Below are positions 1 through 10,235 of a stretch of DNA of 64,000 nt, piece by piece. Numbering within the stretch: the first letter of the stretch is position 1; every line of letters begins with the position of its first letter. A program made the position numbers and the translations under genes. This stretch comes from NBML01 sp029939535 (GTDB lineage Bacteria; Desulfobacterota; Desulfobacteria; Desulfobacterales; Desulfobacteraceae): positions 1-64,000 of the forward strand of contig JAOZST010000001.1 of assembly GCA_029939535.1 (NCBI GenBank). Direction: 5' to 3'. The notes under the pieces are model-generated. The model was not told the DNA's origin. It saw nothing but the letters and a program-made list of their open reading frames with translations, and did not search any database.

Positions 1-391
1 TCGGTTGATCAGGCAGGTTAATTCCCTGGTAGGTATATTCCAGTGAATCTCCAATTATGTAAAGGACGTTTGGTTTATTACATTATATAGGCCACTGGCG
101 ATGTTGCAGACCATTTTACGACATTATTTTTTAGAATATAAAAAATTGACGTCTGCCATTACTGCCAAAGTATTTAGATTCTTATCTCTGATTTTCGTGT
201 TATTTTGGTAAGAGAATCAGAAAACCTTTTTGGTTCTGGCTTGTCCAGGTTAGGGCTTTTTACAAAATTCAGAAGTACTCCACTATTACATGCGATATCA
301 CCTAAGTGGTACGTTCTTTGACTTTTAAAGGAAAGATGAATATGGTATTCTTCATTTTTGATTGTTTGATTGAAAAAGGGATTCTAAGGGT
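1..391. other. Left-edge region without a supported gene
   Basis: AT-rich stretch upstream of ispF. I find no complete gene here. On the minus strand one short open frame runs off the left edge from about position 84 and reads plausibly as protein (it contains PNVLYIIGDSLEYTYQGI), but a stop lies just upstream and no start codon is present, so it is at most the decayed or frameshifted beginning of a gene lying to the left. A TTGACG at 146-151 could be part of a weak ispF promoter, but its -10 partner is poorly placed. Confidence 0.3.
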
Positions 392-883
392 ATGACAATA
401 TTGGATATAAAAATCGGATCGGGCATGGATGTCCACCAGCTGGTTCCTGGCAGGGACCTGATCATCGGCGGCGTGAAAATTGATCATGAAAAAGGGCTAA
501 AAGGCTATTCAGATGCGGATGTGCTTATTCATTCGGTGTGTGATGCCATTCTCGGAGCTGCCGGGCTTGGGGATATTGGAGAGCATTTTCCAGATACAGA
601 TCCCCAGTATAAGGGGATTTCAAGCAGTATCCTCCTTGAACAATGTTCAGATTTTCTTGGTGAAAAGGGATATGAAATTCTAAATATGGATTGCATTGTC
701 TTTGCTCAGGAACCCCGGCTCAGTCCTTATAAGAAAAAAATGGCAGAAAATATAGCCGACATACTCAAACTTGACTCCGGTCTTGTGAATGTCAAGGCAA
801 CAACAACTGAGAGGCTTGGTTTTGTCGGAAGAGGAGAGGGCATTGCAGCCCAGACAACACTATTAATACGCGCCATTCAATAA
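392..883 (+). CDS. ispF: 2-C-methyl-D-erythritol 2,4-cyclodiphosphate synthase
   Basis: Cytosolic enzyme of the MEP isoprenoid pathway that cyclises CDP-methylerythritol 2-phosphate to MEcPP with release of CMP. The 163 residues are normal family length. Visible motifs are the N-terminal metal-binding DVH (in GSGMDVHQLV), the GYSDADVLIHSVCDAILGA block, the GDIGEHFPDTDP loop and the C-terminal LGFVGRGEGIAAQ signature. The ATG is followed almost at once by the conserved IGSGMDVH segment, so little freedom remains for another start; GGG runs sit close upstream. cysS follows after 38 bases in the same direction, so the two are probably co-transcribed, a common pairing in bacteria. Nothing unusual. 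Confidence 0.96.
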   Translation: MTILDIKIGSGMDVHQLVPGRDLIIGGVKIDHEKGLKGYSDADVLIHSVCDAILGAAGLGDIGEHFPDTDPQYKGISSSILLEQCSDFLGEKGYEILNMDCIVFAQEPRLSPYKKKMAENIADILKLDSGLVNVKATTTERLGFVGRGEGIAAQTTLLIRAIQ

Positions 884-921
884 TATGTGCAGCCAAGAAA
901 GAGAGGAATAGGAAAACAATA

Positions 922-2355
922 ATGAGTTTAAAAGTTTATAATACATTGAGCGGGAAAAAAGAGGAGTTTGTTCCCCTTGAGGAGGGCAAGGTCAGCATGT
1001 ACGTATGCGGCCCCACAGTCTATGATACAAGCCATATCGGCCATGCCAGGTCTGTGGTAGTCTTTGATATGATTTTCAGGTGGCTGACCAGGCTTGATTA
1101 TACAGTTAAATATGTTCGAAACTTTACGGATGTGGATGACAAGATCATTAAAAAATCCAATGAGACCGGCCAGTCCTGTACTGAGATCACGGAAAAATAT
1201 ATTGATGAATTCCACAATGAAATGGATGCCCTTAACGTGCTTCGCCCCACTGTTGCACCCAAGGCCACGGAACATATCCGGCATATAATTGATTTTATCC
1301 AGATGCTCATTGACAGGGAAAAAGCTTATTATGTGGAAGGCGGGGATGTTTATTTTTCCATTGATTCCTTTAAGGAGTATGGGAAACTTTCCCACAGGAA
1401 TCCCGACGACATGCGGGCCGGTGCAAGAATCGCTGTGGATGAAAAAAAGAAAAGCCCCCTGGATTTTACCCTGTGGAAACCGGCAAAACCCGGGGAGCCC
1501 TGTTGGGAAAGTCCCTGGGGTAGTGGCAGGCCTGGATGGCATATTGAATGTTCTGCCATGAGTTATGAATATCTGGGGGAAGGCTTTGATATCCATGGAG
1601 GGGGCAAGGATTTGATATTTCCCCACCATGAAAATGAAATTGCCCAGAGTGAGGCAGTTTTTGGACGGCAATTTGTCAAATATTGGATCCACAACGGGTT
1701 TGTGGATATTAACAATGAGAAAATGTCTAAATCCCTTGGTAATTTTACCATGATCAAGGAAGTGCTGCTAGATTATTCTCCTGAGGTGATCCGTCTTTTT
1801 TTATTGTCCAAACATTATCGAAGCCCAATTGATTATAATGAGGATTCCATGCGGGAGATTTCCCTGGGGCTGGACAGGATTTATGCTTTCCTGGAAAGAC
1901 TTAGGGATGCCGGCATGACCGGGGAAACCGGGAAAACCGGGGAACTATGGGATGGGTGCGTTGCTGCATTGAATGATGATTTTAATTCAGCAAAAGCTTT
2001 GGCCAATGTTTTTGAAGCCGTGAAAAAAGGGAATAAAATGCTGGATGATACCAGTGGGAAACCCGATGCTGCTATCTGTGGTTCCCTTGCCCAGGTGTAT
2101 GGAGATATCCTTTCTCTTTCCGGAATACTGGGTATATTCCTGAAGGACCCAAAGGAGTATTTTAAGGCCAAAAAGGACAAGGGTGTGGCAGACATGGCCA
2201 TTGATCCAGCCAGGGTTGAGGATTTGATTGTCCAGCGGACTGCTGCCCGAAGGTCGAAGGATTTTGCAAGGGCCGATGAAATCCGGGAGGAACTTCTGGA
2301 AATGAATATTGTTCTGGAGGACGGAGCCCAGGGAACGGTCTGGCGATTTGAATAG
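922..2355 (+). CDS. cysS: Cysteinyl-tRNA synthetase
   Basis: Class I aminoacyl-tRNA synthetase charging tRNA-Cys in the cytosol. The 477 residues match the usual monomeric enzyme. The zinc-ligand CGPTVYD segment near residue 29 is followed by the HIGH motif (SHIGHARS); a second zinc region contains WHIECSAM and HHENEIAQSE; the KMSKSLGN loop lies near residue 270; the C-terminal part is the helical anticodon-binding domain ending in the usual RxxKDFARADEIR segment. It lies downstream of ispF in the same direction and is separated from convergent glnS by a good terminator. Its stop codon is TAG, relevant because an in-frame TAG elsewhere in the window appears to be read through. Confidence 0.97.
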   Translation: MSLKVYNTLSGKKEEFVPLEEGKVSMYVCGPTVYDTSHIGHARSVVVFDMIFRWLTRLDYTVKYVRNFTDVDDKIIKKSNETGQSCTEITEKYIDEFHNEMDALNVLRPTVAPKATEHIRHIIDFIQMLIDREKAYYVEGGDVYFSIDSFKEYGKLSHRNPDDMRAGARIAVDEKKKSPLDFTLWKPAKPGEPCWESPWGSGRPGWHIECSAMSYEYLGEGFDIHGGGKDLIFPHHENEIAQSEAVFGRQFVKYWIHNGFVDINNEKMSKSLGNFTMIKEVLLDYSPEVIRLFLLSKHYRSPIDYNEDSMREISLGLDRIYAFLERLRDAGMTGETGKTGELWDGCVAALNDDFNSAKALANVFEAVKKGNKMLDDTSGKPDAAICGSLAQVYGDILSLSGILGIFLKDPKEYFKAKKDKGVADMAIDPARVEDLIVQRTAARRSKDFARADEIREELLEMNIVLEDGAQGTVWRFE

Positions 2356-2388
2356 AATCTGTTAAATGGTTTTTATAAGTAGAGAATG

Positions 2389-2426
2389 AAAAAGGGCAGC
2401 CAAAGATAGAGGGCTGCCCTTTTTTA
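2389..2426. terminator. Bidirectional terminator between cysS and glnS
   Basis: An 11-bp perfect stem, AAAGGGCAGCC (2391-2401) with GGCTGCCCTTT (2412-2422), has a 10-base loop, an A-run on its left and a T-run on its right. It fits intrinsic termination for both convergent genes. Confidence 0.9.
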
Positions 2427-2442
2427 GTTTGCAGTGTTTATA

Positions 2443-4173
2443 TCAGATTTTTTTCTTTTTTTGCTTGTTGGGGTTTTGTTTTTTTTTCGGTTGGTTTTTA
2501 ACCATCTTAGCCCAGGCATCCCTGAGGGTGACGGTGCGGTTGAATACTCTTTTTTGAGGCTCCTTTGAATCCAGACAGAAATAGCCAAGCCGCTCAAACT
2601 GGTAAACCTCTTCTGGTTTGGCTTGTTCAAGGCTTTGCTCAAGTTTGCAGTCCTTGAGAACTTCAAGGGAATCAGGGTTTATATTTTCAATAAAATCCTG
2701 ATTCCCTTGTTCCGGGTTTTCATCCTTGAACAATCTGTCATAAAGGCAAACTTGGGCATCCAGACAATCATTGGCATTTACCCAGTGAATAGTACCCCGC
2801 ACCTTTCTGCCGTCAGGGGCGTTTCCCCCTTTTGTTGCAGGGTCATAGGTGCAGATCAGTTCTATTACCTTTCCCTGGTTATTTTTGATCACCTCTTTGC
2901 AGGTCACAAAATAGGCATACCTGAGACGGACTTCTCTTCCAGGTCCCAGGCGGAAAAATTTTCTGGGCGGGTCTTCCATGAAATCATCCTGCTCAACAAA
3001 GATCTCTCTGGAAAAGGTTAAAGAACGTTTTCCCATCTCTTCCTTCTGGGGGTGGTTCATGGCACCCAGTTTTTCTGTTTTACCTTCTGGAAAATTTTCA
3101 ATGGTCACTTTTAATGGCTTTAGAACACCCATGACCCTGGGAGCTTTTTCGTTCAGGTCATCTCGAAGACAGGATTCCAGAAGGCCCATGTCAATGCGGC
3201 TGTCTTTTTTGGAAACTCCAATAATATTGCAGAATCTGCGGATGGATTCCGGGGTGTAGCCCCTGCGCCTCATTCCTTCCAAGGTGGGAAGTCTTGGATC
3301 ATCCCAGCCGGACACATGGTTTTGATCCACCAGAAGCTGGAGTTTGCGTTTGCTCAGGACTGTATGGTTGATATTCATCCGGGCAAATTCAATCTGCTGG
3401 GGATGGAAGGGAGTTTCCAGGGTATCAAGTATCCAGTCGTACAAAGGCCGGTGGTCCTGAAATTCAAGGGTGCACAGGGAATGGGTAATGCCTTCCAGGG
3501 AATCGGACAGACAATGGGTGTAATCGTACATGGGATAGATGCACCATTTATCCCCTGTCCTGTGGTGGGAAGCTTTTTTTACCCGATAGATGATTGGGTC
3601 CCGAAGATTGATATTGGGGGATTCCATGTCAATTTTTGCCCGGAGCGTTACTTCCCCTTCTTTGAACTCTCCGTTTTTCATTCGCACAAACAGGTCCAGA
3701 TTTTCTTCAATGGACCGGTCCCGGAAGGGGGAATTTTTCCCCGATTCAGTCAGGGTCCCTCTATATTCCCTGATTTCATCGGAAGACAGGCTGCACACAT
3801 AGGCTTTCCCCTTTTTGATCAACTGGATGGCAAATTCATAGAGCTTATCAAAATAATCAGAGGCAAAAAAAGGGGTTTTATAATCAAACCCAAGCCATTG
3901 CACGGTTGATTTTATGGAATCAATATAAATCTGTTTCTCTTTGGCAGGATTGGAATCATCAAATCGCAGGTTACAGAAACCATTGAATTGTTTTGCCATA
4001 TTGAAATTAAGACAAATGGATTTTGCATGTCCTATATGGAGATATCCATTAGGTTCCGGAGGAAAACGGGTGCCTACTCTGCCATTGTTCTTATTGGCCT
4101 GAAGATCCTCTTTGATGATGGATTCTATAAAATGTCCTTTTTTCTTGTTTTCTTCCATTGGTTCCTTTTCCAT
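2443..4173 (-). CDS. glnS: Glutaminyl-tRNA synthetase
   Basis: Class I synthetase charging tRNA-Gln. The HIGH-type motif appears as PNGYLHIGHAKS about 45 residues in and the KMSKS-type loop as VLSKRKL. The C-terminal half is the two-barrel anticodon-binding region with the typical GTIHWV and YDRLF segments. The protein would be 576 residues from the ATG at 4173, slightly longer than the roughly 555-residue E. coli enzyme, with a lysine-rich tail. The frame extends upstream to a TTG at 4209 that has no ribosome-binding site. Two ATGs (4173 and 4158) each follow an AGGAACCA sequence inside a tandem 15-base duplication, so either could be used. Monocistronic, convergent with cysS and divergent from uvrB. 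Confidence 0.95.
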   Translation of the reverse strand: MEKEPMEENKKKGHFIESIIKEDLQANKNNGRVGTRFPPEPNGYLHIGHAKSICLNFNMAKQFNGFCNLRFDDSNPAKEKQIYIDSIKSTVQWLGFDYKTPFFASDYFDKLYEFAIQLIKKGKAYVCSLSSDEIREYRGTLTESGKNSPFRDRSIEENLDLFVRMKNGEFKEGEVTLRAKIDMESPNINLRDPIIYRVKKASHHRTGDKWCIYPMYDYTHCLSDSLEGITHSLCTLEFQDHRPLYDWILDTLETPFHPQQIEFARMNINHTVLSKRKLQLLVDQNHVSGWDDPRLPTLEGMRRRGYTPESIRRFCNIIGVSKKDSRIDMGLLESCLRDDLNEKAPRVMGVLKPLKVTIENFPEGKTEKLGAMNHPQKEEMGKRSLTFSREIFVEQDDFMEDPPRKFFRLGPGREVRLRYAYFVTCKEVIKNNQGKVIELICTYDPATKGGNAPDGRKVRGTIHWVNANDCLDAQVCLYDRLFKDENPEQGNQDFIENINPDSLEVLKDCKLEQSLEQAKPEEVYQFERLGYFCLDSKEPQKRVFNRTVTLRDAWAKMVKNQPKKKQNPNKQKKKKI

Positions 4174-4182
4174 TGGTTCCTC
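4153..4182 (-). repeat. glnS: Tandem 15-base duplication carrying the glnS RBS and start codon
   Basis: Two adjacent copies (4153-4167 and 4168-4182) match at 14 of 15 bases. On the minus strand each contains AGGAACCAATGG, a Shine-Dalgarno core followed by an ATG in the glnS frame. The duplication supplies two near-identical initiation sites five codons apart. Confidence 0.75.
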
Positions 4183-4376
4183 TTTGGTTGGATTTAATAT
4201 AAACTTCAATAATTATCATATTCAAAGCCTGTATAAAAGAAAGAAATTTTCAAATTAATTGGTTCAGGGTCATAAGAATGATATAGTTTACCCTCAAACC
4301 AGGTTGATAACAAGAAATAAGTACTTAATTTATATGGATACATTAACTAATCTCACAGTACAGGATAAAAAATATT

Positions 4377-6374
4377 ATGGGCCTATTTAACCTGGTATCG
4401 GAATTTTCACCCACCGGGGACCAGCCAGAAGCCATTGAATACCTTTCAAAAGGCATTTTGAACAATGCAAACCACCAGGTGCTTTTGGGTGTGACAGGAT
4501 CAGGTAAAACATTTACCATGGCCAATATCATTGAAAGGCTTGAAAAACCGAGTCTTATCATCGCTCCTAACAAGACATTGGCAGCCCAGCTCTACAATGA
4601 ATTTTTATCCCTGTTCCCTGACAATTGTGTGGAATACTTTGTCAGTTATTATGATTATTACCAGCCGGAAGCCTATATTCCTTCCAGTGATACCTATATC
4701 CAGAAAGACTCCTCCATCAATGAAACCATTGACAAGATGCGCCATTCGGCAACCCGGTCTGTGCTTGCCAGAAAAGATGTGATTGTTGTGGCCAGTGTCT
4801 CCTGCATTTACGGCCTGGGTGCGCCCGAAGATTACCTGGACCTGAGAATTACCCTGAATGTGGACATGGAGATTTCCAGGGAGCAGGTGATTGCCCGATT
4901 TGTTGATATCCAATATACAAGAAATGATATGGATTTCCATAGAGGAGTCTTTCGGGTCAGGGGAGACAGGTTGGAGATTTTTCCAGCCTATGAAGAGGAC
5001 AAGGCAGTTCGCATTGATTTTTTCGGTGACACCATTGAGGAAATTTCAGAGATTGATCCCCTGAAAGGTGAGGTGCTTAGAAAGCATGAGCACATGGTAA
5101 TCTACCCGGCCTCCCATTATGTTACCAAAAAGCAGACCCGGAAAAAAGCCGTTGAAAGTATTATAACAGAGCTGAAACAGCGCCTGAAATATTTAAGGAA
5201 AGAGAACCGCTTGCTTGAGGCCCAGCGCCTTGAAGAAAGAACCCAGTATGATATTGAAATGCTCAATGAAATCGGGTATTGCAACGGGATTGAAAATTAC
5301 TCCCGCCACCTTACCGGCCGTGCCCCGGGAGAACCGCCCCCAACCCTGCTGGACTATATTGATAATGATTTTTTATTGTTTTTTGATGAAAGCCATATAT
5401 CCGTGTCCCAGCTGGGGGCCATGTACAAGGCGGACAGGTCCAGGAAAGAAACCCTGGTCAAGCATGGATTCAGGCTGCCCTCAGCCATGGATAACAGGCC
5501 CCTTCAATTTGAGGAGTTCAAAACCAGGGTTCCCAGGACCATCTACGTTTCTGCCACTCCCGCAGATTATGAAATGGAAAAGGCAGGGGAAAGGGTGGCA
5601 GAGCAGATCGTAAGGCCCACTGGCCTTCTGGACCCAAAAGTAAGTATCAGGGATGCAAAGACCCAGGTGGATGATCTCTATGGGGAGATCATCAAACGGG
5701 TGGAAGCCGGAGAGCGGGTTCTGGTTACAACTCTGACCAAGCGCATGGCAGAAGATCTCACCGATTATTATTCAGACCTGAATATCAAGGTCAAATATCT
5801 TCATTCCGATATCGGGACTTTGGAAAGAATCGATATTATCCAGGACCTTCGCAAGGGGCTTTTTGATGTCCTCATCGGCATCAACCTGCTCAGGGAAGGA
5901 CTGGATATACCTGAAGTTACCCTGGTGGCCATTCTGGACGCTGACAAGGAAGGTTTTTTACGATCATACAGGTCTTTTATTCAGATATTTGGCAGGGCTG
6001 CCAGAAATGTTTATGGCCGGGTGATCATGTATGCGGAAAAAGAGACTGGTTCCATGAAAAAGGCTTTGTCAGAAACCAGGCGCCGCCGTAAAATCCAGAG
6101 AAAATACAATGAAGTCCATGGGATTGTGCCCACAACCATTCAAAAAAAGATTAATGCCTTTGAATATATCATGCAGGAAGATTCGGCCAGTCAGGCAGCA
6201 GCAGCTGTCAATGAGGAAATTATGGCCTATGGGGAAAAAGAACTGAACCTTGAGGATATTATCAAAGACCTGGAGTATAAAATGAAGCTGGCAGCTGAGA
6301 ATCTAGAATTTGAAAAAGCAGCAGAATACAGAGACAAAATATTGGAACTTAATAAGATAAAAAATAATTCATGA
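4377..6374 (+). CDS. uvrB: Excinuclease ABC subunit B
   Basis: Damage-verifying helicase-like subunit of nucleotide excision repair; it receives DNA from UvrA2 and recruits UvrC. The 665 residues are typical. Walker A is GVTGSGKTF near residue 40, the beta-hairpin [12 protein letters not shown] follows, DESH is the Walker B motif, and the C-terminal helicase half holds the REGLDIPE and QIFGRAARN motifs. A C-terminal UVR motif ([13 protein letters not shown]) contacts UvrC. The stop overlaps the uvrC start in an ATGA arrangement, so the two are translationally coupled. No LexA-type operator was recognised in the 167-200 bases upstream. Confidence 0.97.
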   Translation: MGLFNLVSEFSPTGDQPEAIEYLSKGILNNANHQVLLGVTGSGKTFTMANIIERLEKPSLIIAPNKTLAAQLYNEFLSLFPDNCVEYFVSYYDYYQPEAYIPSSDTYIQKDSSINETIDKMRHSATRSVLARKDVIVVASVSCIYGLGAPEDYLDLRITLNVDMEISREQVIARFVDIQYTRNDMDFHRGVFRVRGDRLEIFPAYEEDKAVRIDFFGDTIEEISEIDPLKGEVLRKHEHMVIYPASHYVTKKQTRKKAVESIITELKQRLKYLRKENRLLEAQRLEERTQYDIEMLNEIGYCNGIENYSRHLTGRAPGEPPPTLLDYIDNDFLLFFDESHISVSQLGAMYKADRSRKETLVKHGFRLPSAMDNRPLQFEEFKTRVPRTIYVSATPADYEMEKAGERVAEQIVRPTGLLDPKVSIRDAKTQVDDLYGEIIKRVEAGERVLVTTLTKRMAEDLTDYYSDLNIKVKYLHSDIGTLERIDIIQDLRKGLFDVLIGINLLREGLDIPEVTLVAILDADKEGFLRSYRSFIQIFGRAARNVYGRVIMYAEKETGSMKKALSETRRRRKIQRKYNEVHGIVPTTIQKKINAFEYIMQEDSASQAAAAVNEEIMAYGEKELNLEDIIKDLEYKMKLAAENLEFEKAAEYRDKILELNKIKNNS

Positions 6375-8194
6375 TGAACCAGATTATCCAGGAAAAATAC
6401 AGCCAGTCTCCCCATCGTCCTGGAGTTTACCTGATGAAGGATGCAAGGGGAAAAATAATCTATGTGGGAAAGGCCAAAGACCTTAAAAAAAGGCTGTCTT
6501 CATATTTTATCAAAAAAGACCACCAGGAATTGAAAACAGCTGCCCTCCTGGAAATGGTCAAGGATTTTGATCTGATCATTACCACCTCGGGCCATGAAGC
6601 CTTTATTCTTGAGTCCAACCTGATCAAGGAGCACAATCCCAAATATAATGTTATTTTAAAGGACGGTAAAAATTATCCCCTGCTGAGGATTGATATGAAT
6701 GAAACCTATCCCGCAATTCAGCGGGTAAGGAAAATAAAGAAGGACCATGCCCTTTATTTTGGACCCTATTCTTCCTCCCTGAGTGTCAATAGAACCTTAA
6801 AGCAGATTCAAAAGATTTTTAAACTCAGAAAATGTGGGAATACCCAGTTTCAAAACCGGTCCAGGCCATGCCTTAATTTTCAGATAAAAGCCTGCCTGGG
6901 AGTTTGCTGCAATCATGTCCCGGAGGCTGACTATAAACGCCGTGTAAAGGATGCTATTTTGTTTTTAAGGGGGAGGTCCGGCCAGGTAGTTAAAAAACTC
7001 AAGGCTGAAATGGAATCCCATTCTGTTTTACAGGAGTTTGAAAAGGCAGCCCAGCTAAGGGATGCTGTCTTTGCCATTGAAAATATCATGGAAAAACAGG
7101 TGGTGGTAAGTCCGGATTTGAAAGACAGGGATGTAATGGGGCTGGCAGCGAAGAAGGGAAAGGCCGTTGTCACGGTTATGATGATTCGGTCCGGTCTTTT
7201 GATCGATACGGTACATTATCCTTTGGATCTGGGGTTTAAGGAATCCAGTGAGGCCCTTTCTGCCTTTGTGGATCAGTATTATGAAAAAACCAGGTTTTTA
7301 CCGGCCTTTGTTTTGCTGAGCAGGGAAATTGAAAACAAGGAGGAGATTCAGCAGCGTCTTACCCTTCAATTGGGGAAAAAAGTCCAGGTCCACAGTCCAG
7401 TGAGGGGTGAGAAAAAACGATTGGTGGAAATGGCAGTTGTCAATGCATCCAGGGAACTTGAAAAGATCCTGCTCAAAGAAAAAGAAGAGCAAGCAACCCT
7501 GGTCATGCTCAAATCCCTGCTGGGTATGAAAGACCTGCCCCAGCGCATTGAGTGTTTTGATAATTCCAATATTTCAGGCCAGGACCCGGTTTCTTCCATG
7601 GTGGTCTTTACAAACGGCAGGCCGGATAAGTCTGCCTATCGTAAATATATAATCCAGGGGATTGAGTTCCAGGATGATTATGCCTATATGTACCAGACCC
7701 TTGAAAGACGGTTTTCAAAAGCCAGGGAAGAGATGGCCTGGCCCGACCTTCTGGTGGTGGATGGGGGTAAGGGCCAGTTGGGCATGGCAATGGCCGTATT
7801 AAAGGACCTTGGCATCAACCAGTCCTTTGCCATTGCCGGCCTTGCCAAGAAAGACAAGGCAAAGGGAGAGCTTTTTGATAAGATCTATGTGCCGGGCCGA
7901 TCAAATCCTTTGAAAATCGGGACATCCAAAAAGGCCTTATATCTTTTGGAGCAGCTCAGGGATGAGGCCCACAGGTTTGCCATTACCTTCCAGAGAAAGC
8001 GCCGGGAAAAAAGGGGAGGTCTCTCTTTTTTTGATTCAATTTCAGGTATTGGCCCTAAAAAGAAAAAAATGCTGCTCACCAGGTTTAAAGGACTTAAAAA
8101 TTTGAAAAATGCTTCCCAGGAAGAGTTGATATCCCTGCCTGGGATAAACAGAGAACTGGCAGCCAGGATTTTACAGGAATTAACATCAAGATAA
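6371..8194 (+). CDS. uvrC: Excinuclease ABC subunit C
   Basis: Dual-incision nuclease of nucleotide excision repair. The N-terminal GIY-YIG domain is seen as RPGVYLMKD...[18 protein letters not shown] and makes the 3' cut. A cysteine-containing segment ([25 protein letters not shown], interrupted by other residues) follows, then a UVR motif ([14 protein letters not shown]) near residue 215. The RNase H-like C-terminal nuclease domain contains [10 protein letters not shown] and the DGGKGQL aspartate and makes the 5' cut. Helix-hairpin-helix repeats end the 607-residue protein ([24 protein letters not shown]). The start is ATG 6371 or the directly following ATG 6374; both overlap the end of uvrB. 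Confidence 0.97.
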   Translation: MMNQIIQEKYSQSPHRPGVYLMKDARGKIIYVGKAKDLKKRLSSYFIKKDHQELKTAALLEMVKDFDLIITTSGHEAFILESNLIKEHNPKYNVILKDGKNYPLLRIDMNETYPAIQRVRKIKKDHALYFGPYSSSLSVNRTLKQIQKIFKLRKCGNTQFQNRSRPCLNFQIKACLGVCCNHVPEADYKRRVKDAILFLRGRSGQVVKKLKAEMESHSVLQEFEKAAQLRDAVFAIENIMEKQVVVSPDLKDRDVMGLAAKKGKAVVTVMMIRSGLLIDTVHYPLDLGFKESSEALSAFVDQYYEKTRFLPAFVLLSREIENKEEIQQRLTLQLGKKVQVHSPVRGEKKRLVEMAVVNASRELEKILLKEKEEQATLVMLKSLLGMKDLPQRIECFDNSNISGQDPVSSMVVFTNGRPDKSAYRKYIIQGIEFQDDYAYMYQTLERRFSKAREEMAWPDLLVVDGGKGQLGMAMAVLKDLGINQSFAIAGLAKKDKAKGELFDKIYVPGRSNPLKIGTSKKALYLLEQLRDEAHRFAITFQRKRREKRGGLSFFDSISGIGPKKKKMLLTRFKGLKNLKNASQEELISLPGINRELAARILQELTSR

Positions 8195-8232
8195 AACCAG
8201 CCAACCATTCACACTTTTACATACAGGTGTTT

Positions 8233-9993
8233 CTAATTGTGGGTGACTGTAAAACCTTCCCATTTGTTAAATCTGCCCTGTATTTTTATTAATGTATCCT
8301 GATCTTTTTCCGATTCAATGAATAGTTCAGGCTTCTGGGGAACGTCCTCTTTCTCGGCTCCTGTAAATATTTTCAGGGTGGATGCCCTTCTCAGATAGCC
8401 ATGGATCGTCAGGGTCATTTGTGACATTTTCCGGTCTATTTCTCTGATTTTTTTATTAATATTCTCTTCATCCTCTGTTCTGGACTTGTTTTGTTGAGGT
8501 TTTTGGCTAAGGATATCCAGCAGTTTTTTAATATTAGTAACTTCTTTGGTATTCATTTGTTTAGCAATGGCTTCCAATTCTTTGTAAAGTACTTCAAAAG
8601 CCATTGTCCGGGTGGCCAGGATGAATTGTTTTAAATTATTCTGAATCAGTGGGTTTGTTTTTATGGCTTTGGTAAGTTTCTGGAGTTCATTCTGTAATTT
8701 TCCCATTAATTTTTTGGTCTTGTCTTTTTCAGATAATGTTTTCTTTTGCAGGTTTTTCAGGGCTTCCTTCAAGGCTTTTTTCTGGGAAAACAGCCTTCGC
8801 CCAAAATAAATTTTATTTTCTCCACAAAAATAAATATTTTTCAGAGATATAATTTCCGCATCCAGGATGTTGCTGGTCAGGATACCTCTTTGTTTTTCAA
8901 AAGATATGCCAGCGGAAAAAAGGCTGGACTCAATTAATTGTTCTTTAATGGTGATACACCCATTTTCTGATATCAGAATAGAATTACTGGCCATATGGAA
9001 GGTGATGTCTTCCCGGGCCGAGACCTTAGAGTTAGGCTGTATGGTCTGTATCACTGCGTGGCAGTCAGTTGTTACCTCTCCGCCTTCCAGTGTGTTGATC
9101 TCAATAATTCCCTTTACCCTTAATTTGAATTCACTGCAGACTATACCCACTTTCATACTTATGGGACAGATATGTTCGGTTCCTATATTCCCAGTGGAGT
9201 AATCCAGTCGATTGATATCAAGGTTATTACTTATCTCAATACCTGTTAGTTGATTGCTGGACTTGGTTAATAGCACCACTCCTGTTCTGCTGGCCCTGAG
9301 AAAATGGCCCCTGGTTTTTCCCCTATAGCCCAGGCTGTCCACAAGATCAATCCCACCCTTTAGATTTATGTCAAGGGGCAGGGCTCTGGGGACCGGTATA
9401 ATTTCTCCATCAAATCCCAGACCTGGTTTACCCTGGTATTCCGGGGTGATAAAAAAAAGATTGTCCCCTGCCGAGACAACGGGGTACTTATTTATTTCCC
9501 TGAAATCAATAACCCCGTTTTCCATCAATAATCCAGGGCAGGCTTCATGGTCAAAATATGACTTTCCAATGGCCCCGTCCAGGCTGGGTATTTCAGGAGT
9601 TCCTTTGAAAACCATGGATAGCAGTTTTCTGGTTAAAAGTATTTCCATGGACAGGCTGAGCCTGGTGAGGTCCTGGTTGTCTGATCCAGATAAATCCTTC
9701 AATTTTTTTTTTATTTTCAGCTCTCCATTTTCAGGAATGGCCCGGGTCAGAAGTTTTTTGAGGTTTGCCAGGATTTCAGGGCCTTTAATATTTATTCGAG
9801 GAAATAGTTGTAAAAGGGACTGGACAATGACCGGGTCTGGATACTGGGTACGGTTTATCTGGAAAAGAATTTTAATCTTATTATTCTGTTTTACAATGGA
9901 GTTAAATAGATTGTTCTCAAGGATGTCAGCCTTGTCCTGCATCCTTTCACTGGAGAGCGGTTCCAGTGCTGTAGCCGCTTTTTCAGCATCCAT
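8233..9993 (-). CDS. FapA/DUF342 beta-helix protein
   Basis: 586 residues. The middle (about residues 190-400) is the FapA (DUF342) beta-solenoid, recognisable from PGLGFDGEIIPVP, the glycine/asparagine-rich rungs that follow, and the LEGGEVTTDCHAVIQT type repeat ending before the FGRRLFSQKKALKEAL helix. The C-terminal third is predicted coiled coil, rich in Lys, Glu and Leu. The N-terminal 150 residues look helical and are not recognised. FapA-family proteins are often named flagellar assembly protein A, and in Vibrio one acts in polar localisation or glucose signalling, but no flagellar gene adjoins this copy. No signal peptide, so cytoplasmic. It converges on uvrC with a 38-base gap. The function here is not known. 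Confidence 0.75.
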   Translation of the reverse strand: MDAEKAATALEPLSSERMQDKADILENNLFNSIVKQNNKIKILFQINRTQYPDPVIVQSLLQLFPRINIKGPEILANLKKLLTRAIPENGELKIKKKLKDLSGSDNQDLTRLSLSMEILLTRKLLSMVFKGTPEIPSLDGAIGKSYFDHEACPGLLMENGVIDFREINKYPVVSAGDNLFFITPEYQGKPGLGFDGEIIPVPRALPLDINLKGGIDLVDSLGYRGKTRGHFLRASRTGVVLLTKSSNQLTGIEISNNLDINRLDYSTGNIGTEHICPISMKVGIVCSEFKLRVKGIIEINTLEGGEVTTDCHAVIQTIQPNSKVSAREDITFHMASNSILISENGCITIKEQLIESSLFSAGISFEKQRGILTSNILDAEIISLKNIYFCGENKIYFGRRLFSQKKALKEALKNLQKKTLSEKDKTKKLMGKLQNELQKLTKAIKTNPLIQNNLKQFILATRTMAFEVLYKELEAIAKQMNTKEVTNIKKLLDILSQKPQQNKSRTEDEENINKKIREIDRKMSQMTLTIHGYLRRASTLKIFTGAEKEDVPQKPELFIESEKDQDTLIKIQGRFNKWEGFTVTHN

Positions 9994-10148
9994 TGTAAAA
10001 ATCCTTTATAGATGATTTTTTTCATATCTGGCCAGGCAGGGCATATTGTATTTTGCCAGAAAACCCTGTCCCGATCCTGTCCATTCTTTTCTAATCCTAC
10101 TATGTAATGGGAAAACTTGCAAAAAGCTTTTTGAATAATACCTTTTTT

Positions 10149-10172
10149 ACTTTACACCTGGACCGGTAAAGT
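10149..10172. promoter_or_regulatory. Inverted repeat upstream of the S1 protein gene
   Basis: ACTTTAC (10149-10155) and GTAAAGT (10166-10172) form perfect 7-base arms separated by 10 bases, about 65 bases before the S1 gene start. Half-site spacing near two helical turns suits a dimeric regulator, but no regulator can be named. Confidence 0.3.
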
Positions 10173-10235
10173 ATAGTACAAAGTCAGAATTTAATAAAAT
10201 TTGTTGTTTAATAACATTGGTCCGGGAGAAGTAGA

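Noticed and set aside
1..84. Partial minus-strand gene at the left edge (PNVLYIIGDSLEYTYQGI)
   Set aside because: Reads like protein, and might be an alkaline-phosphatase or sulfatase-type start, but a stop lies just upstream with no start codon between. It is too short to support.
928..1692. Long minus-strand frame inside cysS (254 codons)
   Set aside because: Its translation shows no family features and lies fully opposite a well-supported cysS. It is a shadow frame.
3316..3909. Plus-strand frame of 197 codons inside glnS
   Set aside because: Antisense to conserved synthetase motifs, with no recognisable domain or ribosome-binding site.
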